This document shows positions 1 through 8,804 of a stretch of DNA of 63,373 bases, one piece after another. The translations under genes were made by a program, and so were the position numbers. Below the pieces are notes generated by a model. That model did no database searches and was not told where the DNA came from. It saw only the letters and a program-made list of their open reading frames with translations. Position 1 is the first letter of the stretch, and every line of letters begins with the position of its first letter. The DNA is from Nitrosopumilus sp. GTDB lineage: Archaea; Thermoproteota; Nitrososphaeria; Nitrososphaerales; Nitrosopumilaceae. Location of the stretch: NCBI RefSeq assembly GCF_025699125.1, contig NZ_JAILWC010000004.1, positions 1-63,373 on the forward strand, in the 5' to 3' direction.

Positions 1-126
1 AAGAAAAAGGTGGTAAAGAGAAAACCAGCTAGAAAGAGCATAGCAAAGAAAAAGGTGGTAAAGAGAAAACCAGCTAGAAAGAGCATAGCAAAGAAAAAGG
101 TGGTAAAGAGAAAACCAGCTAGAAAG
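1..126 (+). repeat. 45-bp tandem repeat, about 2.8 identical copies
   Basis: Copies lie at 1-45, 46-90 and 91-126; I see no mismatch between them. The unit is a multiple of three and encodes the 15-residue basic repeat of the protein ending at 165. The array may continue upstream of the window. Absence of synonymous differences suggests recent expansion or ongoing homogenisation. Confidence 0.9.
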
Positions 127-165
127 ACAAGTAAATCCAAAAGAAAAACAATCAAGCGGAGATAA
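1..165 (+). CDS. Lys/Arg-rich repeat protein, C-terminal part (5' end outside window)
   Basis: The frame is open from the first base to a TAA at 163-165. It encodes a very basic tail built of a 15-residue unit (KKKVVKRKPARKSIA) repeated almost three times and closing with a run rich in Lys, Arg and Ser. Such tails occur in H1-like and other chromatin or nucleic-acid binding proteins, so DNA or RNA binding is a reasonable inference. The N-terminal domain that would identify the protein is not in the window. Confidence 0.7.
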   Translation, partial: KKKVVKRKPARKSIAKKKVVKRKPARKSIAKKKVVKRKPARKTSKSKRKTIKRR

Positions 166-328
166 TCCAAACTAGTGAAAATCACGAAGTAATTGTATCA
201 ACTAATTAGGCTCAAAAGAAGTATAGAATCCAATAATCATCATTTAATACAAATTTCTCTGCAAGATATTCGGATTCAATGAGGCTAAATTATTTAACGA
301 ATTTATGTCCAAATCAAGATGAACATAC

Positions 329-1915
329 ATGAGTAATTTAGACCCTGTTTTATCAAAGGCATGTAGTGAAATTACTCAAAATATTCTAACAATTAATGAC
401 CCGAGCAAAAAACAAGTCAAAGAAGAAATCATAAAAATTTGTACAAAATATGCATTGGATAGAATTCCTCGAAATTATGAAATCCTATCAATGGCAAAAG
501 AATCAGATTTTAACAAATTACGAAAAGTATTACTAAGAAAACCCGCAAAGACTGCCTCAGGTGTTGCAGTAGTTGCATTAATGCCAAAACCATATGCATG
601 CCCACATGGCAGATGCACTTATTGTCCAGGTGGAATAGAATACAACTCTCCAAATAGTTATACGGGTAAAGAACCATCATCACTTAATGCAATAGAAAAT
701 CAATTTGATCCAAAATTGCAAATTACGTCAAAAATTAAAAAATTAATTGCATTTGGACACGAACCTTCTAAAATGGAAGTAGTAATTGTAGGAGGAACAT
801 TTCTATTTATGCCAAAAGACTATCAGGAGAATTTTATTAAATCATGTTATGATGCATTAAATGGAATTGATTCGAAAAATTTACAGGAGGCCAAATCAAA
901 TAATGAACATGCTACAATAAGAAATGTAGGATTCACAATTGAAACAAAACCAGATTATTGTAAAAAAGAACATGTTGATTTAATGCTAAACTACGGAATC
1001 ACTAGAATAGAGATAGGGGTACAATCATTACAAGAAAGAGTTTACAAAAGGGTTAACAGAGGACATAATTACAATGATGTTGTAACATCATTTCAAATTT
1101 CAAAAGACGCAGGTTATAAAATTGTGGCACATATGATGCCAGGATTACCCACAATGACTCCAGAAGGAGACATTGCAGATTTTAAAAAATTATTTGCAGA
1201 TGCACATCTACGTCCTGACATGTTGAAAATTTATCCATCATTAGTTATTGAAAACACTCCACTGTATGAAGAATACAAGCAAGGAAAATACATCCCATAT
1301 TCGGATGAAGATATGATCAAAGTGTTAACCGAAGTCAAAAAGAATGTTCCAAAATGGGTAAGAATTATGAGAATTCAAAGAGAAATTTCTCCAAATGAAA
1401 TCATTGCAGGACCAAAATCAGGAAATCTTAGACAGATAGTTCATCAAAATTTAGCAAAGCAAGGACTGGTATGCAAATGCATCAGATGCAGAGAAGCAGG
1501 ACTGTCCAATAAGAAATCAGACCCAAATGATGTAAAATTAAAGAGAATCAACTATGATTCATCCGGGGGAAAAGAAGTTTTCTTGTCATATGAGGATAAA
1601 AACGAATCAATCTATGGATTTTTGAGATTAAGAAAGCCCAGTGATGATGCCCATAGAGATGAAGTAGGAAAAGATAGTTGCATAGTAAGAGAAATTCATG
1701 TTTATGGAAAATCATTGAAGCTTGGAGAAAAAGAAGAAAACGAAATACAACATTCAGGACTAGGAAAAAATTTGATGAATGAAGCTGAAAAAATATCTAA
1801 AGAAGAGTTTGATGCAAAAAAAATTCTAGTAATTAGTGCAGTTGGCACACGAGAGTATTATCAAAAGTTAGAGTATTCATTATATGGACCATACATGTCC
1901 AAGACATTAAATTAG
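329..1915 (+). CDS. elp3: Elp3-type tRNA U34 carboxymethyl transferase (radical SAM + GNAT)
   Basis: Elp3 uses radical SAM chemistry and acetyl-CoA to add a carboxymethyl group at C5 of wobble uridine in tRNA. The 528-residue length is normal. The radical SAM cluster cysteines are C91, C96 and C99 (CPHGRCTYCPGG), and the C-terminal ~110 residues form the acetyltransferase domain (HSGLGKNLMNEAE, then REYYQKLEY). As in other archaea it would act without the other Elongator subunits. An AT-rich TATA-like stretch near 289-300 fits a start at ATG 329. Its stop overlaps the next start (TAGTG), so it is probably co-transcribed with lysS. Confidence 0.95.
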   Translation: MSNLDPVLSKACSEITQNILTINDPSKKQVKEEIIKICTKYALDRIPRNYEILSMAKESDFNKLRKVLLRKPAKTASGVAVVALMPKPYACPHGRCTYCPGGIEYNSPNSYTGKEPSSLNAIENQFDPKLQITSKIKKLIAFGHEPSKMEVVIVGGTFLFMPKDYQENFIKSCYDALNGIDSKNLQEAKSNNEHATIRNVGFTIETKPDYCKKEHVDLMLNYGITRIEIGVQSLQERVYKRVNRGHNYNDVVTSFQISKDAGYKIVAHMMPGLPTMTPEGDIADFKKLFADAHLRPDMLKIYPSLVIENTPLYEEYKQGKYIPYSDEDMIKVLTEVKKNVPKWVRIMRIQREISPNEIIAGPKSGNLRQIVHQNLAKQGLVCKCIRCREAGLSNKKSDPNDVKLKRINYDSSGGKEVFLSYEDKNESIYGFLRLRKPSDDAHRDEVGKDSCIVREIHVYGKSLKLGEKEENEIQHSGLGKNLMNEAEKISKEEFDAKKILVISAVGTREYYQKLEYSLYGPYMSKTLN

Positions 1916-3510
1916 TGAAAAAGATGTCTGAGCAAGAAATTATCGGTAAAGGAACGTGGATTGACAAGCTAGCTTGGGAACTTATTGAACGTGAAAAAAC
2001 TCTTGGAAGAAATTTAGATCTTATTAGAGTAGAAAGTGGTCTGGGGGCATCAGGTGTTCCACATATTGGAAGTTTAGGGGATGCGGTAAGAGCATACGGT
2101 GTAAAACTAGCATTAGAGAATTTTGGTTACAAGTCAGAATTGATTGCATATTCGGATGATCTAGATGGTTTACGAAAAATACCAGAGGGGTTTCCTGACT
2201 CTCTTGAAGAGCATTTAGCAAAACCAGTTTCATTGATCCCTGATCCTTATGGATGTCATGATTCGTATGGAATGCACATGAGCAGTATTCTTTTAGACGG
2301 GTTAGATAAAGTTGGAATAAAATATGAATTTAGAAGAGCAATAGACACATACAAGAAAGGATTGCTTCAAGAACAAATTCATACTATTCTGCAAAACAGT
2401 GTAAAAATTGGAGAGAAAATTTCAGAACTTGTAGGACAAGAAAAATATCAAAAATATCTCCCATACTTTCCAGTTTGTGCAAATTGCAATTGCCTCTATA
2501 CAGCTGAGGCCACAGAGTACATTACAGATGAAAAAAAAGTAAAGTATCATTGTCATGACGCAGAAATTGGATCAAAGATGATCAAAGGTTGTGATCATCA
2601 TGGAGAGGCAGACATCACAAAAGATCTTGGCAAATTAGCTTGGAAAGTAGAGTTTGCAGCAAGATGGGCAGCATTTGACATCAGATTTGAAGCATATGGA
2701 AAAGACATTATGGATTCAGTGAAGGTAAATGATTGGGTGGCTGATGAGATTCTAGGATTCCCACATCCACATCATGTAAAATATGAAATGTTCTTAGATA
2801 AGGGCGGAAAGAAAATTTCAAAATCACTTGGAAATGTCATTACTGCACAAAAATGGTTAGAGTTCGGTAGTCCAAAATCAATTCTGTTATTACTATACAA
2901 AAGAATTACAGGTGCACGTGAATTGGGATTTGAAGATATTCCATCTTTAATGGCAGAGTATAACGAATTAGAAGACATTTACTTTGGACGAATCAAAGTA
3001 GACAATCAAGCAAAACTAGTAAAATCAAAAGGACTCTATGAATATGTAAATTTACTCAATCCCCCCAAACAATCAAGCACTCATGTTAACTATAGATTAT
3101 TAGTTGAACTAGCAAAAATATTCAAAGAAAATAGAGGTGAGCGAGTAATGAAAAAATTACTAGATTACGGAGTAATTAAAAATCCAGAATCAGATGTGGA
3201 AGAACTAATCGAACTTGCAGGAAATTATTCAAATGAATTTGATAAACAAGAAAAAACACAAGTTGATCTAGATGATTCTGCAAAAAAAGCACTAAAGATG
3301 CTAGTAGATAGACTCGGTGACGAAGATGAACCCGAAGACATTCAAAATACAATATACCAAATTGCAAAATCAAATGATGTGCAACCAAAAGATTTTTTTA
3401 AAATACTATATCAAATAATTCTCGGAACATCTAGAGGACCAAAAATAGGACCATTCATCTCAGACATTGGAAGAAAGCAAGTTGCAAAAACACTTTCAGA
3501 GTATGTATAA
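1915..3510 (+). CDS. lysS: Lysyl-tRNA synthetase, class I
   Basis: Charges tRNA-Lys with lysine. This is the archaeal class I form: the HIGH-like motif is PHIGS (about residues 49-53) and the KMSKS-like loop is KKISKSLGN (about 298-306). CANCNC and a later Cys/His group probably bind zinc. At 531 residues it is full length. The GTG at 1915 overlaps the elp3 stop; ATG at 1924 is an alternative start that changes only three residues. The pairing of a tRNA modification enzyme with a synthetase suggests a translation operon. Confidence 0.95.
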   Translation: MKKMSEQEIIGKGTWIDKLAWELIEREKTLGRNLDLIRVESGLGASGVPHIGSLGDAVRAYGVKLALENFGYKSELIAYSDDLDGLRKIPEGFPDSLEEHLAKPVSLIPDPYGCHDSYGMHMSSILLDGLDKVGIKYEFRRAIDTYKKGLLQEQIHTILQNSVKIGEKISELVGQEKYQKYLPYFPVCANCNCLYTAEATEYITDEKKVKYHCHDAEIGSKMIKGCDHHGEADITKDLGKLAWKVEFAARWAAFDIRFEAYGKDIMDSVKVNDWVADEILGFPHPHHVKYEMFLDKGGKKISKSLGNVITAQKWLEFGSPKSILLLLYKRITGARELGFEDIPSLMAEYNELEDIYFGRIKVDNQAKLVKSKGLYEYVNLLNPPKQSSTHVNYRLLVELAKIFKENRGERVMKKLLDYGVIKNPESDVEELIELAGNYSNEFDKQEKTQVDLDDSAKKALKMLVDRLGDEDEPEDIQNTIYQIAKSNDVQPKDFFKILYQIILGTSRGPKIGPFISDIGRKQVAKTLSEYV

Positions 3511-3512
3511 TT

Positions 3513-3710
3513 ATGGTACACGGAGAACATAACAAAACACGAAACAACGGTGGGTTTGCCATGATAATTTTTGGGGCATTACTGTTATTTCTTGCACCAA
3601 ATATCTATCCAGAAATGCCGGAATTAGGCACAACTTCCTTGTTTGTGGGAATGATTATTGGAGGGATTGGATTTTACTTGAAATTTTTCAGAAATCGTAC
3701 TAAAGGATAA
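3513..3710 (+). CDS. Small two-helix membrane protein
   Basis: A 65-residue protein with two predicted membrane helices (about 14-31 and 41-58) and a basic end (KFFRNRTKG). The ATG lies two bases after the lysS stop, so it is probably read from the same transcript. I do not recognise the family. The very tight spacing and clean hydrophobic pattern support a real gene. Confidence 0.7.
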   Translation: MVHGEHNKTRNNGGFAMIIFGALLLFLAPNIYPEMPELGTTSLFVGMIIGGIGFYLKFFRNRTKG

Positions 3711-3748
3711 AGAAACGTTCATCTTTTGGAAAAAACGACATAATAACA

Positions 3749-4534
3749 ATGGGGCTTTTTGGTAAGAAAAAAGAAGAAGCAGAGACAGTATCTCAAAATA
3801 GTGAAGAGTATGTGCTAAAAGAAGAACTCGAAGCAGAAGTTGAAAAACTGCAAGAAGAATTTAGAGCAAAACAAGGTCAACTAGACGAAATTACTCAAAA
3901 AATTAAATCAGTAAAAGAAGAATACGACGCCACAGTTGGCAATTTAATGCTAGTCAAAAAAGAGCTCAATCAAAAAAAGATGGAGCACGACATTATTCAA
4001 AGGGAATGCAAAGAGATGGAAGCGAGAATCAAAAATGCGGAAAAAATTAAAGATTCAAAATCAATTGAAGAGTTCAAGCAAACAGAAGAGAATTTAGCAA
4101 AATTAAAGCGAGAACTAGAAGAATTTACAGAAAAACAAAAGGAGTTAAAAGAAGAAATTGAGCAGAGCAAATCAGATTTACATAACATTAGAAAACAGCA
4201 AATAGATACTCAAAAAGAGCTTGATGAAGCAAATTCAAGACTTTATAATGCAAAAGAAGAGTTAAACAAAAAAGATCAGTTTCAAGATATAGATGTACTC
4301 ACTCCTAAAGAAAAAGAATTCATTGCAGGTGAAAAATCAAATGAGAAAAGTTCTGCAGGAATTATCGAAGCTGCAAGCGCAGTAGTCGGTTCATTAAAAT
4401 CAAAACTAAGTATGACTGAAAAAGAGTTAGAAACAGTCCAATTGCTTTTGGAAAAAGAAAGAGAAGAACACCAAGTGACAAAAAAAGAGCTTGATGAAAT
4501 CAAGACATCATCTAAAAAACTAGAAGAGTCATAG
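3749..4534 (+). CDS. Long coiled-coil protein
   Basis: 261 residues. After a short start (MGLFGKKKEE) the chain is almost entirely charged heptads from about residue 18 to 190, with another coiled-coil stretch at about 220-258. A short Ala/Ser-rich break (EAASAVVGSL) separates them. There is no signal peptide, membrane helix or catalytic motif, so a structural or scaffold role is likely. Similarity to any named coiled-coil protein would be compositional only. Its end overlaps the convergent downstream gene by six bases. Confidence 0.8.
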   Translation: MGLFGKKKEEAETVSQNSEEYVLKEELEAEVEKLQEEFRAKQGQLDEITQKIKSVKEEYDATVGNLMLVKKELNQKKMEHDIIQRECKEMEARIKNAEKIKDSKSIEEFKQTEENLAKLKRELEEFTEKQKELKEEIEQSKSDLHNIRKQQIDTQKELDEANSRLYNAKEELNKKDQFQDIDVLTPKEKEFIAGEKSNEKSSAGIIEAASAVVGSLKSKLSMTEKELETVQLLLEKEREEHQVTKKELDEIKTSSKKLEES

Positions 4535-4969
4535 ACTCTCAAAATGTTTTTTCCATTTTGATTTAATTTCTTGCTCAGATATACCCATATCATAAAGAGG
4601 AGATGTCACTTCAGAGACAGATGTAACATCAACTAGCACAATTGAATTAATTGGACTCTTGACACCATTTTTTCTATAATGATTGAAAATTTTCTCAAAT
4701 TCAAGCTTTTCTTGGAGGATTTTAGCCTTACCCCTAAACAAGTACCCCTTTCGTAAAAGAGGATCAATTACATTAATCTCAATATTAGGATTGGATTGTA
4801 AATTTTTTATAGTATCAGGCGAGCGAATGTTAGCAAATGCCAATGTATCCTTAGTCCATCCAATTATGGTGCCCTTTGGCGAAAGATTTGGAGAACCATC
4901 AGAATTGACAGTTGCAACATACCCAAGCTTTTGCAGATCTAAAAATTCCTTGATTTCCTGAGTAATCAT
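4529..4969 (-). CDS. Pyridoxamine 5'-phosphate oxidase-like FMN-binding protein
   Basis: 146 residues with the split-barrel flavin-binding pattern: an N-terminal helix, GYVATVNSDGSPNLSP, then the strand around NPNIEINVID. This is the small pyridoxamine-phosphate-oxidase-related family, whose members bind FMN, haem or F420 and mostly reduce small molecules. The true PdxH substrate motifs are not evident, so a vitamin B6 role should not be assumed. Convergent with the coiled-coil gene. Confidence 0.85.
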   Translation of the reverse strand: MITQEIKEFLDLQKLGYVATVNSDGSPNLSPKGTIIGWTKDTLAFANIRSPDTIKNLQSNPNIEINVIDPLLRKGYLFRGKAKILQEKLEFEKIFNHYRKNGVKSPINSIVLVDVTSVSEVTSPLYDMGISEQEIKSKWKKHFESL

Positions 4970-5009
4970 AGAAATAATTTAAGTAGATTACTATAATGTA
5001 TTTTGGCGA

Positions 5010-5108
5010 TTATCTCATTACTTCTGCCATATACTGGGAAAAGAAGAAAAATGAAATCCCTCCTCCAATAATTGCAACCCAAGCAACTATCTGCTTAATT
5101 TTAGACAC
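5010..5108 (-). CDS. Predicted 32-residue single-helix membrane protein
   Basis: Found by translating the gap. A GTG start at 5108 gives SKIKQIVAWVAIIGGGISFF followed by a short polar tail and TAA at 5010-5012. The basic N-terminus followed by one hydrophobic helix with a GGG centre looks like a genuine micro-membrane protein. No ribosome binding site is seen, which is usual for leaderless archaeal mRNA. The neighbouring opposite-strand frame encodes a similar small membrane protein. Confidence 0.5.
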   Translation of the reverse strand: MSKIKQIVAWVAIIGGGISFFFFSQYMAEVMR

Positions 5109-5192
5109 ATTATAGAAATTTTCAAACTCACTATTGAATCTAATTGAATTTTATTGAGACAATTTAATTAAACTGCAAGCAAAATAACAACA

Positions 5193-5342
5193 TTGGCAAG
5201 CATCAAAGACATTGGGAAATTTTTTCTATTCATTGTTGGGGGATTAGTAGCAATTATTGTTGGTTCTTTTATGATTAGAGGAACTATGCATATGTGGGAT
5301 AATCCAGATAAGGAAAAATCAAAAAATGAGGAAAAGGACTAA
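5193..5342 (+). CDS. Predicted 49-residue single-helix membrane protein
   Basis: A TTG start at 5193 opens a frame with a short basic N-terminus (ASIKDIGKFF), one helix (LFIVGGLVAIIVGSFMI, about 11-27) and a charged acidic/basic tail ending KNEEKD before TAA. The pattern, with a charged C-terminus after a glycine-containing helix, is that of a small membrane subunit or regulator. It lies head to head with the 5010-5108 frame. Function unknown. Confidence 0.55.
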   Translation: MASIKDIGKFFLFIVGGLVAIIVGSFMIRGTMHMWDNPDKEKSKNEEKD

Positions 5343-5371
5343 AAAGCAAGCATTATCAAATTATTTTAGAA

Positions 5372-5671
5372 TTGTTTCATGAATCATCAATTAGAAAATC
5401 ATTAGACGAATATATTAAAAGAAGAATTTTAGAAATACCAACTGAAGTCAAACAAACATTTCCAAATATCAAACAAATTTGGAAATGTAGTGATGAATTT
5501 AATTTTCTTTACGGATATTATATTGGAAAAATTGAGGAAGGAGCGTTACGTTATTTATTAAAGGCAACTCGGGCATCAGTTGGAGGGTATGTGGATACTT
5601 TTGAGATCAGAGGGATTATTGAAACACATAAAATGGAATTACATGATGTAATAAAATCTGCAATCAATTAG
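5372..5671 (+). CDS. Conserved-looking hypothetical protein, 99 aa
   Basis: Starts at TTG 5372. A compact soluble protein with mixed helix and strand, no cysteine motif beyond one Cys (WKCSDEFNF), and no membrane segment. I do not recognise the family. The even charge distribution and ordinary codon use favour a real gene. Confidence 0.55.
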   Translation: MFHESSIRKSLDEYIKRRILEIPTEVKQTFPNIKQIWKCSDEFNFLYGYYIGKIEEGALRYLLKATRASVGGYVDTFEIRGIIETHKMELHDVIKSAIN

Positions 5672-5705
5672 TGAAGTAGAAATAGGCCATCGCTCATACA
5701 ATAGC

Positions 5706-5879
5706 ATGGTAGGACCACAAGACGGAGGATTTGGATTTGACCAATCTAAAAAATACACAACAGTTGAAAATATTGAAGAGGTTTGTGTTCAATGTCAAGC
5801 AGGACAGCACAAAAAATGTCTAAAAAAATCAAAAGAACAGGAAATTTGTGAATGCGAGCATTGTATGATTTACGGTTAG
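5706..5879 (+). CDS. Small cysteine-rich protein, 57 aa, probable metal binding
   Basis: ATG 5706 to TAG 5877-5879. After a glycine-rich start the C-terminal half carries C27, C30, H35, C38, C48, C50, H52 and C53 (VCVQCQAGQHKKC, then CECEHC). The spacing suits one or two zinc or iron sites. No family assigned. It belongs to a run of very short genes between 5.0 and 6.0 kb. Confidence 0.6.
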   Translation: MVGPQDGGFGFDQSKKYTTVENIEEVCVQCQAGQHKKCLKKSKEQEICECEHCMIYG

Positions 5880-5917
5880 ATAATACAAGTTAATCCATTA
5901 AAACATTAAAAATCAAC

Positions 5918-6028
5918 ATGAATTGTAATAACAAGAAATCAGGATGTTATCATGACAATGCCATACATGAAGATGGAAATGGTAAATGTCTAGTTAGAGG
6001 ATGCAAGTGTGGAAAATTTCAAGATTAA
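5918..6028 (+). CDS. Small cysteine-rich protein, 36 aa
   Basis: ATG 5918 to TAA 6026-6028. It has Cys at 3, 10, 24, 29 and 31 plus two His, with the final cluster CLVRGCKCG. The short, cysteine-dense sequence suggests metal binding. Its stop overlaps the end of the convergent gene by four bases. Function unknown. Confidence 0.5.
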   Translation: MNCNNKKSGCYHDNAIHEDGNGKCLVRGCKCGKFQD

Positions 6029-6357
6029 AGATTTACTAATTTGTTTTCAAGTTCTTTGATTTCTTTTTGATATGAATCGGAGATATTTTGTACAAACTCT
6101 TTGTGTGCGGAAATGATCGAGTTTAATGCATTATGATAATTTGGGTGTCCTTTTTTAAGAACATCACATGATTCTAGAGATGTTATATGGCCGGTAACTG
6201 TTGCCATTGCACCTTTTTGATTAAATTGCACTATTCCGCCAAACGCCTCAATTAGCATGTACGCACATTCTGCTTTACATTTGTAAGTAACTCTGCCAGT
6301 TTCAGTATTGAATAGTTGTGTGATTCCACCTGGTTTTCTAGTAACTATAACGCTCAT
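6025..6357 (-). CDS. Hypothetical protein, 110 aa
   Basis: Begins MSVIVTRKPGGITQLFN, contains CKAECAYMLIEAFGG in the middle and a C-terminal helix rich in Lys/Glu. No membrane segment. The repeated GHITSLESCD-like strands suggest a small alpha/beta domain but I recognise no family. It lies just downstream of ferritin on the same strand and could be co-transcribed with it. Confidence 0.6.
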   Translation of the reverse strand: MSVIVTRKPGGITQLFNTETGRVTYKCKAECAYMLIEAFGGIVQFNQKGAMATVTGHITSLESCDVLKKGHPNYHNALNSIISAHKEFVQNISDSYQKEIKELENKLVNL

Positions 6358-6399
6358 AAATTGATTTGAAATGAAGAGATATTAATTATTTTAGAAAAT

Positions 6400-6918
6400 T
6401 TATGCCGCAGGATCAGTTTGTGGTTGTGCTGCTTGTGTTGCAAGATATTTGTCAATTTCATTAATTCCTAACTTGTCTCTTCCTAAAAGATCAAACTTTT
6501 GCAGAATTGTTTCAAACTTTGTTTCTTCTTGAACTTGTTCATTTACAAACCATTCTAGAAATGCATATGTAGAGTGATCTTTTTCCTTTTGTGCAATCTC
6601 AACCATTTTATGAATTGCAGCAGTAACTATTTGCTCATTTTTAAGTGCGCTTTTGATTAATCCTTCAAGGGATTTGTAAGAACTAACTGGAGCTTTGATT
6701 GCAGGAATTGTTGCAACAGCACCTAAAGCATTAAGAAAATGAACTAATTTGAGCATATGAGTTCTCTCCTCATCAGATTGTGCGTAAAAATAATTTGCCG
6801 CTCCTTGATATCCTGTTACTTCACACCAAGAGGCCATTGCAAGATAGCTGTTTGATGCAGAAGCCTCAAGGGTGACTTGATCATCAAGTGCTTTTTTCAT
6901 TTTAGGAGAAAGTTTCAT
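6400..6918 (-). CDS. Non-haem ferritin
   Basis: Stores iron as a ferric mineral in a 24-subunit shell. The four-helix ferritin fold is clear. Ferroxidase ligands include E18 (VTLEAS), then E51 and H54 in DEERTHM, with a later Glu in VNEQVQEE. 172 residues from ATG 6918; a TTG nine bases upstream would add three residues and is less likely. The bacterial FtnA-like sequence and the metal-transporter-like gene upstream on the same strand suggest an iron-handling neighbourhood. Confidence 0.93.
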   Translation of the reverse strand: MKLSPKMKKALDDQVTLEASASNSYLAMASWCEVTGYQGAANYFYAQSDEERTHMLKLVHFLNALGAVATIPAIKAPVSSYKSLEGLIKSALKNEQIVTAAIHKMVEIAQKEKDHSTYAFLEWFVNEQVQEETKFETILQKFDLLGRDKLGINEIDKYLATQAAQPQTDPAA

Positions 6919-7123
6919 GATGTACAATTATAGATTATTTGTTTGTGTTAAAAAAACTTACTAAAACTAAGAGAATTAGGAGAAATAAATGTGTAAAATG
7001 GTTCCTTCAGATCACTAATTTGTATTGTTTTTAACCCATTCTGGAATTGAATAATAAGGGAACAATGGAGAGTGGGACACACAGGATCATAGAATATAGA
7101 AATTGTGAGAAGTTTTTTTATAA

Positions 7124-8392
7124 TCATTGTAAGAATTTCATCAATACAAAGAATACTGCAAACCCACTCAGGAAAATAATCCCTGTAAAACTTAGAATTT
7201 TTAATAAAATCGATGGTTGTTGTTCTTTCTCAAGATATTTTCCTGTAACTAATCTAAAATTAAAAATTGCAATTATTGGGGCAATTACAAAAGACAGTAC
7301 AGTTGCAAAATCAACTAATTCTTTGAGATTATTCCCAAATTGAAATATCACTACAAGTGAACCAACAGATATCACAACTAAGAAAATCACATAAAATGTA
7401 CGAAATTTTGTACGTATTGTGTTCTCTTTTTTTGTAAAAATTAACTCCACCGTTCTCTGCAACGACCTTGAATATCCATCAAACACTGCAATGATCGTCC
7501 CAAACATTACAGTAAATGCAGAAGATGCAATTATGATATAACTCCAATCACCAATAGTTTCAGTATATAGTGTTACAACTTTGTTTGCAAAATCAGAATT
7601 GTTGTTTGGCAGTTCCTCACCAGATCCGTAGAAAATAAAAGTTCCAAGAACAATAAACATCACTGCAAGAATTCCAGTAATCAGATATGCTAATCGAAAT
7701 TCGAGTAAAGTTTCTTTTAATTTTGGTTTATAGTTTGTTTGTTTCATTCTTTCCAATGTCCATAAACTATTCCAGCTTGAAAGATCTACTGCCGTAGGCA
7801 TCCATCCCATCAATGCAAGTAAGAAGAAGATCCCAGCAATATCCCATAGTTCTTTTGGTTCAAATCCAGATATTTGTTCTGTTGGACCATTATACAATGC
7901 AAATAAGAATGCAGAAAGAGTAGATATGAGCAAAACAATTGCAATCATTTTAATCAAACTATCAAGAACATGGTATTTTCCAATGGCCAATATTCCAACA
8001 CACACTGCAAATAAAATTACTACAGTCCATTCTCCAATAAAATCAACATCAAACAGATTCTCAAAAAATCCAGCAGTTACAAACCCTACAGCACCAGTAA
8101 CAAAAAACATTGACGATATAGTTAGTAGAAAATATAACAGCAAAGCAGGTTTGCCAAGTTTCTTGTAGCCATCAATTATACTAGTTTGAGTAGAATTTGC
8201 ATAACGAGAACCATATTCAAAGAAAGGATACTTCATCAACATCACCAATACAACAAATCCCAACATCATTAAGCCAAAATCAGCGCCAGCCCTTGTAGAT
8301 TGCACCAAATGAGACACACCAATTGCAGTACATGCAAACAAAATTCCAGGACCTGCAGTCTTTGAAAAAGATGAAAATTTTCCACCCAACAT
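7124..8392 (-). CDS. NRAMP-related transporter with altered metal site
   Basis: 422 residues and about eleven hydrophobic segments. The start GPGILFACTAIGVSH and the later LMGWMPTAVD align with NRAMP helices 1 and 6. Canonical NRAMP Mn/Fe transporters have DPGN in helix 1 and MPH in helix 6. By hand alignment, the metal-binding Asp and Asn are Gly and His here; the helix 6 Met is kept, but MPH reads MPT. It therefore belongs to a divergent NRAMP branch whose substrate may differ. Ferritin lies downstream on the same strand, so a metal substrate remains plausible. Confidence 0.8.
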   Translation of the reverse strand: MLGGKFSSFSKTAGPGILFACTAIGVSHLVQSTRAGADFGLMMLGFVVLVMLMKYPFFEYGSRYANSTQTSIIDGYKKLGKPALLLYFLLTISSMFFVTGAVGFVTAGFFENLFDVDFIGEWTVVILFAVCVGILAIGKYHVLDSLIKMIAIVLLISTLSAFLFALYNGPTEQISGFEPKELWDIAGIFFLLALMGWMPTAVDLSSWNSLWTLERMKQTNYKPKLKETLLEFRLAYLITGILAVMFIVLGTFIFYGSGEELPNNNSDFANKVVTLYTETIGDWSYIIIASSAFTVMFGTIIAVFDGYSRSLQRTVELIFTKKENTIRTKFRTFYVIFLVVISVGSLVVIFQFGNNLKELVDFATVLSFVIAPIIAIFNFRLVTGKYLEKEQQPSILLKILSFTGIIFLSGFAVFFVLMKFLQ

Positions 8393-8484
8393 AATAAGTG
8401 ATTTAAAAAGATGAATATAATTGAGAATCTAAAAAATGAGCAACAAAAAATTAGAATTAAATATAAGAAATAATTAGTTTAGCC

Positions 8485-8784
8485 ATGTTATTTGGAGTTT
8501 TCGCAATTCACAGTCCTGAATCATGTCCCATGAATAACGATTCAAGCAGAAAAATGTTCATCCAAGTTCAGAAAAAAATAGAAGAAAACTCTGAGAAGTT
8601 TAAAATATCAAAAATTATTGGATTTTACATGTCAGTTTTGGAACATGAATGGATAATTATTTTAGATGCAGACAATTCACATGATATTGAAAAGTTATGT
8701 ATTGAAGTTGGCATTTCATCAGTTAGTACTGTAAAGATAGTTCCAATAAATACATATTCAGACGCAATTAAAAAAATGCAATAA
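8485..8784 (+). CDS. Small alpha/beta protein, possible DUF3303-like dimeric barrel
   Basis: 99 residues starting at ATG 8485. The order strand (MLFGVFAIHS), helix, strand (KIIGFYMSVLEHEWIIILDA), helix (DIEKLCIEVG), strand (TVKIVPINTY) and a final helix resembles ferredoxin-like dimeric barrel proteins. Such small proteins bind diverse ligands or act as monooxygenase-like folds. No catalytic residue can be named. Confidence 0.6.
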   Translation: MLFGVFAIHSPESCPMNNDSSRKMFIQVQKKIEENSEKFKISKIIGFYMSVLEHEWIIILDADNSHDIEKLCIEVGISSVSTVKIVPINTYSDAIKKMQ

Positions 8785-8804
8785 TAAAAATTAAATTTAG
8801 AAAA

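Noticed and set aside
4683..4961. Plus-strand frame across the FMN-binding protein
   Set aside because: It is a shadow of the minus-strand gene, which has clear family motifs.
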